From Melioribacteraceae bacterium (GTDB taxonomy: Bacteria; Bacteroidota; Ignavibacteria; Ignavibacteriales; Melioribacteraceae), in NCBI GenBank assembly GCA_015486905.1, contig WFQV01000156.1, positions 1-9,306 on the forward strand: DNA of 9,306 nucleotides, in the 5' to 3' direction. The notes beneath the pieces were generated by a model. The model did not search any database and was not told the DNA's origin. It worked only from the letters and a program-made list of their open reading frames with translations. Shown one piece after another: positions 5,774-9,306 of this stretch. The translations under genes and the position numbers were made by a program. Positions within the stretch are counted from its first letter, which is position 1. Each line of letters opens with the position of its first letter.

Positions 5774-7028
5774 GCCTTGCTAAAAGTTTCCCTTTAATGT
5801 TTCCTAAAATATAAATACTTCCCAAAATAATCAAACATTCTTTTTTATTTGTCATAATAAATTTCTCAACAAATTCGGCAGGTTCCTTAACTACCGAAGT
5901 CTTAATTCCTTTAGCGTTGCAAACCTCCTTCAATTCTACCGTTGTTGCCGCACGTTCGTAATCAATTGTGGTCAACAAAATATTGTCAAAATGCGGTGCG
6001 AGCTTTTCTATCATTTGAGAAATATTTTTATCCTTCATTGCTCCGAATATCAAAGTTCTTTCGACACAATTGTTTTCTTCTTTCTCAAACTCTTTTAAAA
6101 AAACTTCCACTCCGTCCGGATTGTGTGCCGCATCGAAAATTACTCTCGGTTCTTCCGAGTAAATTTCGTATCTTCCCTGCAAACCCGTATTGCTTTTAAC
6201 TTTCAATAATCCGTCGGAAATTAATTTGTAATCATTAATATTAAAAATCAAATTCACCGTCAGTACTGCCAATGCTGCATTTACAAGTTGGTGGTAGCCC
6301 CGAAGCCCTGTTTTGTAAATGGTGAACATGAAATTATTTTTCTTTAATCTTACAAAATCTCCCCCATTAATTAGAAATTTTTCAAGAGGAAAAACATTTG
6401 CTTTTTTCGATTCGGCTTTTTGCACAATTACTTTTTTTGCTTCTTCGGGAACAAGCCCTAAAAATAAAGGTGTTTTTTCTTTAATAATACCGGCTTTTTC
6501 TTCGGCTATCGATTTCAGTGACTTACCCAAAATATTTGTGTGCTCGTAACTAATAGTTGTAATCACGGAAGCAATAGGAAACAAAGTATTTGTCGCATCG
6601 AGTCTTCCTCCCAAGCCGGTCTCAATAACTCCGATGTCAATATTCTGTTCGGCAAAATATTTAAATGCAAGCGCTGTGGTTACTTCAAAGAACGTGGGTT
6701 TGAAATCAGTAATGTAATTGTCCAACTCCTCCATAAAAGAAGCAATGTACTCGTCCCCTATCTCAACGCCGTTAATCCTTACTCGTTCGTTAAATCTAAC
6801 AAAATGCGGAGAAGTGTAAAGCCCCACTTTCATTCCCTTTCCCGTCAGGATAGAAGCAATGAAAGAAGCAACGCTTCCTTTGCCGTTGGAGCCGGCAATG
6901 TGCAAGGAAGGAAATTTCCTCTCCGGATTGTCCAAGTGCTGCAAAAGCTTGGTAATATTGTCTAATCCGAGCTTAACACCGAATTTGTGCAATGAATAAA
7001 GTTTGTCTAACGCTTCGTCAATCTTCAA
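5763..7028 (-). CDS. folC: Bifunctional folylpolyglutamate/dihydrofolate synthase FolC
   Basis: FolC, a Mur-ligase-family ATP enzyme, adds glutamate to dihydropteroate and/or to reduced folates, which traps folates in the cell. The 421 residues show the N-terminal LYSLHKFGVKLGLDNI (10-25), P-loop AGSNGKGS (45-52), TSPH (72-75), ETGLGGRLDATN (136-147), YEHTNILG (161-168), EEKAGIIK (176-183), LQGRYE (283-288) and FDAAHNP (298-304). The YEH motif has Glu where many relatives have Asp. The start is TTG at 7028: the codon immediately before it is an in-frame TAA, and the family N-terminus begins here, so no ATG is available. The gene overlaps the pyrD end by 11 bases, implying translational coupling. 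Whether both activities are present cannot be told from sequence alone. Confidence 0.96.
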   Translation of the reverse strand: MKIDEALDKLYSLHKFGVKLGLDNITKLLQHLDNPERKFPSLHIAGSNGKGSVASFIASILTGKGMKVGLYTSPHFVRFNERVRINGVEIGDEYIASFMEELDNYITDFKPTFFEVTTALAFKYFAEQNIDIGVIETGLGGRLDATNTLFPIASVITTISYEHTNILGKSLKSIAEEKAGIIKEKTPLFLGLVPEEAKKVIVQKAESKKANVFPLEKFLINGGDFVRLKKNNFMFTIYKTGLRGYHQLVNAALAVLTVNLIFNINDYKLISDGLLKVKSNTGLQGRYEIYSEEPRVIFDAAHNPDGVEVFLKEFEKEENNCVERTLIFGAMKDKNISQMIEKLAPHFDNILLTTIDYERAATTVELKEVCNAKGIKTSVVKEPAEFVEKFIMTNKKECLIILGSIYILGNIKGKLLARLDI

Positions 7029-7950
7029 TTACAAATGACCCTGTTAAATCCGAAATTTTTTCAATATCTGTTTCCATGCAGTAATTTTCAATACCATCGA
7101 GAATTTCCATCGAGGCTTTCGGGTTAATAAAATTCACCGTTCCAAGTTGAACCGCCGAGGCACCCGCAATCATAAATTCAACGGCATCTTTCCAATTTGT
7201 AATTCCACCTATTCCGATTATCGGGATGTCAACTTTTCTCTTAATCTCAAGCACCTTTGCAATGGCAACCGGTTTAATAGCTGGCCCGGAAAGCCCGCCG
7301 GTAATGTTTTTAATTTTCGGTTTTCTTGTGTAAATATCGAACGAGGCACCCACAAGAGTATTGATTGCCGATACGGCATCGCCGCCGTTGTCTTTTACCG
7401 CTTTGGCAAACCGCCATATTTCCGCAACATTCGGCGACAGCTTAATGATTAAAGGCTTTTGTGTTACCGCTCTTGTTCTTGCGGTTATTTCAGCAACGGA
7501 ATCCAAATTATTCCCGAAGAGCAAACCGCCGTCTTTTACGTTTGGGCAGGAAACGTTTATTTCAAATGCTTTAACCGTTTCTTCCTCTTCAAGTATTTGA
7601 ACACACTCGACGTATTCTTCTACCGTGCTAGCGGCAATGTTGCAAATAACGGTCGAACCAATATCTTTAAGGAATGGGAGTTTTTCTTTAATGAACTTTT
7701 CCAAGCCAACATTAGCAAGACCGATGGCGTTTAACATTCCTGCGGGGGTTTCCGTTACTCGCATCGGTTCGTTTCCGATTCTCGGATTAAAAGAAACGGA
7801 TTTTGTAACAATCGCACCTATTTTACTCAAGTCAACAAACTCTGAAATTTCGTTTCCGTAACCCACCGTTCCCGAAGCAAGCATAATGGGATTTTTCAAT
7901 TCGAGCCTGCCGATGTTTACTTTCAAATTTGCCATTTTAAAATTCCACAT
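7018..7950 (-). CDS. pyrD: Dihydroorotate dehydrogenase B, catalytic subunit PyrD
   Basis: This FMN enzyme oxidises dihydroorotate to orotate, the fourth step of UMP synthesis, and as class 1B passes electrons via PyrK to NAD+. The 310 residues form a TIM barrel. ASGTVGYG (25-32), NPRIGN (55-60) and PAGMLNAIGLAN (69-80) are family motifs. NVSCPNVK (132-139) carries the class 1 catalytic base Cys135, and KLSPNV lies at 170-175. TGGLSGPAIKP (217-227) and GIGGI (246-250) bind FMN. A cysteine base, not serine, plus the adjacent pyrK, exclude the membrane-bound class 2 enzyme. The ATG at 7950 gives an overlap with pyrK, but an ATG at 7935 (start MANLKV), one base after the pyrK stop, better matches where the family begins. 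Confidence 0.97.
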   Translation of the reverse strand: MWNFKMANLKVNIGRLELKNPIMLASGTVGYGNEISEFVDLSKIGAIVTKSVSFNPRIGNEPMRVTETPAGMLNAIGLANVGLEKFIKEKLPFLKDIGSTVICNIAASTVEEYVECVQILEEEETVKAFEINVSCPNVKDGGLLFGNNLDSVAEITARTRAVTQKPLIIKLSPNVAEIWRFAKAVKDNGGDAVSAINTLVGASFDIYTRKPKIKNITGGLSGPAIKPVAIAKVLEIKRKVDIPIIGIGGITNWKDAVEFMIAGASAVQLGTVNFINPKASMEILDGIENYCMETDIEKISDLTGSFVIED

Positions 7951-8692
7951 CGTTAATATTGAAAACCGGTCCGTCCTTACAAACCAAGAAGTAACCTTCC
8001 GAAGCAGCCGATTTTATTGCACATCCTTGGCACAACCCAATGCCACAGGCCATATTCGATTCTGTTGAAACCTCACAATCAAGCCGGTACTTTGTTGTTA
8101 ATTCTTTCAAAGACTTGAACATCTGATTCGGTCCGCAGGCAAAAATTTTTAATTCCGATGTTTCAAGATTTTTAATTTCTTTTTCCATTAATTGAACGAC
8201 CGTACCTTTGAATCCTGTACTGCCGTCGTCCGTTGCCACTAAAACGTTTTCAAGTCCGTCACTTACAATCTGAGCTTTTGTGCGGCTTCCCAGGAAAGAA
8301 AGAATTTTCTTTTTACCTTTTAACTCTTGAGTCAAAAAAGGAAAAGGTGCAACACCAATTCCACCGGCAAGTAAAACAGCTATTTTAAAATCTCCATCCG
8401 TGTTAAAGCCTTTGCCTAAAGGCCCAAGAACGTTTAGTGCCTCTCCGGGTCTTGTCCGTGACAGCATTTCCGTACCAGTACCTTTGACTTCCACCAGGAA
8501 AGAAACCTCCTTGCCATTAATAGCATTAATGCTAAAGGGTCTTCTTAATAAAGGAGATAATCCATCGTTGACCTTAATTTCACAGAACTGTCCTGCCGTT
8601 GAACGCCGGCTAATTTGAGGAAGTTCAATCGTAATCTTAAAAATATTTCTTTTCAGAAAAATGTTTTCGGTTACTTGTCCGATTTCAATCAT
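7937..8692 (-). CDS. pyrK: Dihydroorotate dehydrogenase B, electron-transfer subunit PyrK
   Basis: PyrK carries FAD and a [2Fe-2S] cluster and moves electrons from the FMN of PyrD to NAD+. The 251-residue protein belongs to the ferredoxin-NADP reductase family. RRPFSI (50-55) is the FAD-binding motif, LAGGIGVAP (108-116) the nucleotide-binding loop and CGPNQM (186-191) the C-terminal NAD-side motif. The iron-sulphur cysteines are Cys216, Cys221, Cys224 and Cys238, within ACGIGLCQGC and VCKDGPVF, the typical PyrK signature. The ATG at 8692 places VTENIFLKRN at the usual N-terminal position; the ribosome-binding site is weak (GAAGAA). It is the first gene of a pyrK-pyrD-folC unit, so the promoter should lie in the AT-rich sequence just right of it. 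I see no attenuator or PyrR-type binding structure. Confidence 0.96.
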   Translation of the reverse strand: MIEIGQVTENIFLKRNIFKITIELPQISRRSTAGQFCEIKVNDGLSPLLRRPFSINAINGKEVSFLVEVKGTGTEMLSRTRPGEALNVLGPLGKGFNTDGDFKIAVLLAGGIGVAPFPFLTQELKGKKKILSFLGSRTKAQIVSDGLENVLVATDDGSTGFKGTVVQLMEKEIKNLETSELKIFACGPNQMFKSLKELTTKYRLDCEVSTESNMACGIGLCQGCAIKSAASEGYFLVCKDGPVFNINDVEF

Positions 8693-8770
8693 TGAGAATT
8701 CTTCAACAAAAAAAATTAAAAGTTAAAATCATTGAAAATAATTTAGCGGAATCGCATATGTTTATTTTTT

Positions 8771-8800
8771 AGCCACTAATTACACGAATTTTCACGAATT
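8771..8800 (-). repeat. Inverted ATTCGTG-type dispersed repeat
   Basis: Read on the minus strand this copy has AATTCGTG twice, 10 bases apart, and ends in AGTGGCT. That is the same layout as the two left-end copies (ATTCGTG, ATTCG, GGCT). It is more diverged than they are from each other. A plus-orientation ATTCGTGCATT fragment lies nearby at 8835-8845. Confidence 0.5.
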
Positions 8801-8928
8801 TTTGTAAACCAGTAATCAAGCCAACTTTCCTTTTATTCGTGCATTACTTATTTCTATAATTAGAATCGTTATTTAAGTGATAGGGCTTACAAATTGCATC
8901 ATTCATTTCAACCATTTATTCAACTATT

Positions 8929-8992
8929 CATTCATCCAATCATCCATTCATCCAATCATCCATTCATCCAATCATCCATTCATCCAACCATG
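8929..8992. repeat. 16-bp tandem repeat, four units
   Basis: The unit CATTCATCCAATCATC occurs three times exactly (8929-8944, 8945-8960, 8961-8976) and a fourth time with two changes (8977-8992). The unit itself is built from CATT/CATC/CAAT/CATC four-base blocks, and similar CATT-rich sequence extends to both sides, suggesting growth from a simpler 4-base repeat. Exact identity of three units points to recent expansion or active homogenisation. Confidence 0.9.
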
Positions 8993-9026
8993 CAATCAAT
9001 CTACTCCTCACGCATTCATAATTCAT

Positions 9027-9050
9027 AACCTGCCTACCGGCAGGCAGGTT
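9027..9050. repeat. 24-bp near-perfect palindrome (REP-like)
   Basis: The arms AACCTGCCT (9027-9035) and AGGCAGGTT (9042-9050) are perfect inverted complements around ACCGGC, with the CCGG centre itself palindromic and only one A/C mismatched pair. It is strikingly GC-rich for its surroundings. Copies of CATTCATAATT flank it (9013-9023 and 9054-9064). Minus-strand sequence after it has no T run, so intrinsic termination of rpiB is not well supported, although the hairpin could protect the rpiB mRNA 3' end. Confidence 0.7.
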
Positions 9051-9075
9051 CATCATTCATAATTAATAATTAATA

Positions 9076-9306
9076 TCATTCGTTCATTTTCTTATTGTAT
9101 CTGCCTTCGATTGCCGTAATTTTGTCCAGGCGTCTTTTGTGACGGTCGCCCAGAAAATCGTTGGAGAAGAAAACGTCCAAAATAGATTTGACCGTCTCCT
9201 CGCCCAATGTTTTTGCGCCGAGCACAATCATATTGGCGTCGTTGTGCTGCCGGGCGCTCTTAGCGGAAAACTCATTGTAGCAAGTGGCGGCTCTTATTCC
9301 GGGGAC
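9076..9306 (-). CDS. rpiB: Ribose 5-phosphate isomerase B, C-terminal half (cut by window edge)
   Basis: RpiB interconverts ribose 5-phosphate and ribulose 5-phosphate in the non-oxidative pentose phosphate pathway. Only the last 76 residues lie in the window; the gene enters from the right edge in frame and ends with TGA at 9076-9078. The visible part starts VPGIRAATCYNEFSAKSARQ, continues with HNDANMIVLGAKTLG and ends GDRHKRRLDKITAIEGRYN. It aligns without gaps of note with the second half of the roughly 149-residue E. coli RpiB, including the His-Asn-Asp and the Gly-x-Arg-His motifs that contact substrate. The catalytic cysteine motif lies outside the window. It is transcribed towards pyrK, but the 382-base repeat-rich gap argues against a common transcript. 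Confidence 0.93.
   Translation of the reverse strand, partial: VPGIRAATCYNEFSAKSARQHNDANMIVLGAKTLGEETVKSILDVFFSNDFLGDRHKRRLDKITAIEGRYNKKMNE

Larger units (their letters stand above)
8693..9075. other. Repeat-rich intergenic region between rpiB and pyrK
   Basis: About 380 bases hold no convincing gene. From left to right there is an AT-rich pyrK leader (8693-8765), an inverted ATTCGTG-type repeat (8771-8800), a short piece of the same family in plus orientation (8835-8845), a 16-bp tandem repeat (8929-8992), and a near-perfect palindrome (9027-9050) between two CATTCATAATT direct repeats. The plus-strand open frame through 8877-9062 only reflects the repeats: it is low-complexity His/Ile/Asn/Ser and changes composition with repeat phase. 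A promoter for pyrK should be here but no box is clear. Confidence 0.75.

Noticed and set aside
8929..8992. Possible CRISPR array
   Set aside because: The 16-bp units are directly adjacent with no spacers, and no cas genes are near.
8877..9062. 61-codon plus-strand open frame through the 16-bp repeat
   Set aside because: Its His/Ile/Asn/Ser-rich sequence is produced by the tandem repeat and palindrome. A 16-bp period shifts frame each unit, and no family resemblance is seen.

Overview
This window looks like ordinary chromosome from an AT-rich bacterium of the Bacteroidota/Chlorobiota/Ignavibacteriota assemblage. The basis for this is compact housekeeping proteins, weak Shine-Dalgarno signals before most genes, a candidate promoter of the TTG-N20-TAnnTTT type before rho, and intergenic islands of short decayed repeats typical of environmental genomes in that group. 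Rho lacks the long N-terminal extension common in Bacteroidia, which leans towards the Ignavibacteria/Chlorobi side. This placement is inference; no marker gene here settles it.

Layout. Positions 1-567 hold no convincing gene but carry heptamer arrays, two copies of an ATTCGTG-type repeat and a GC-rich hairpin. Next, on the plus strand, come tadA (tRNA wobble adenosine deaminase) and adk (adenylate kinase with a four-cysteine zinc LID). A hairpin separates adk from the convergent minus-strand genes. All remaining genes are on the minus strand. In transcription order (right to left) they are: the 3' half of rpiB at the right edge; a 382-base repeat-rich gap; pyrK-pyrD-folC with overlapping or abutting ends; rho, with its own leader and a strong intrinsic terminator; and then pdxA, a class I methyltransferase and an FtsE-like ABC ATPase, joined by 4-bp and 14-bp overlaps.

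How the genes work together. pyrK and pyrD encode the two subunits of NAD-dependent dihydroorotate dehydrogenase (pyrimidine synthesis). folC makes and polyglutamylates folates, whose one-carbon units feed nucleotide synthesis. adk balances adenine nucleotides and pdxA serves vitamin B6 synthesis. Rho terminates transcription and TadA makes inosine-34. The methyltransferase has no assignable substrate, and the ATPase is FtsE by sequence but has no ftsX beside it.

I found no defence system, phage, CRISPR array, transposase or clearly new system. The most unusual content is the non-coding repeat islands at both ends, the forced TTG start of folC, and the tightly coupled pdxA-methyltransferase-ftsE unit.
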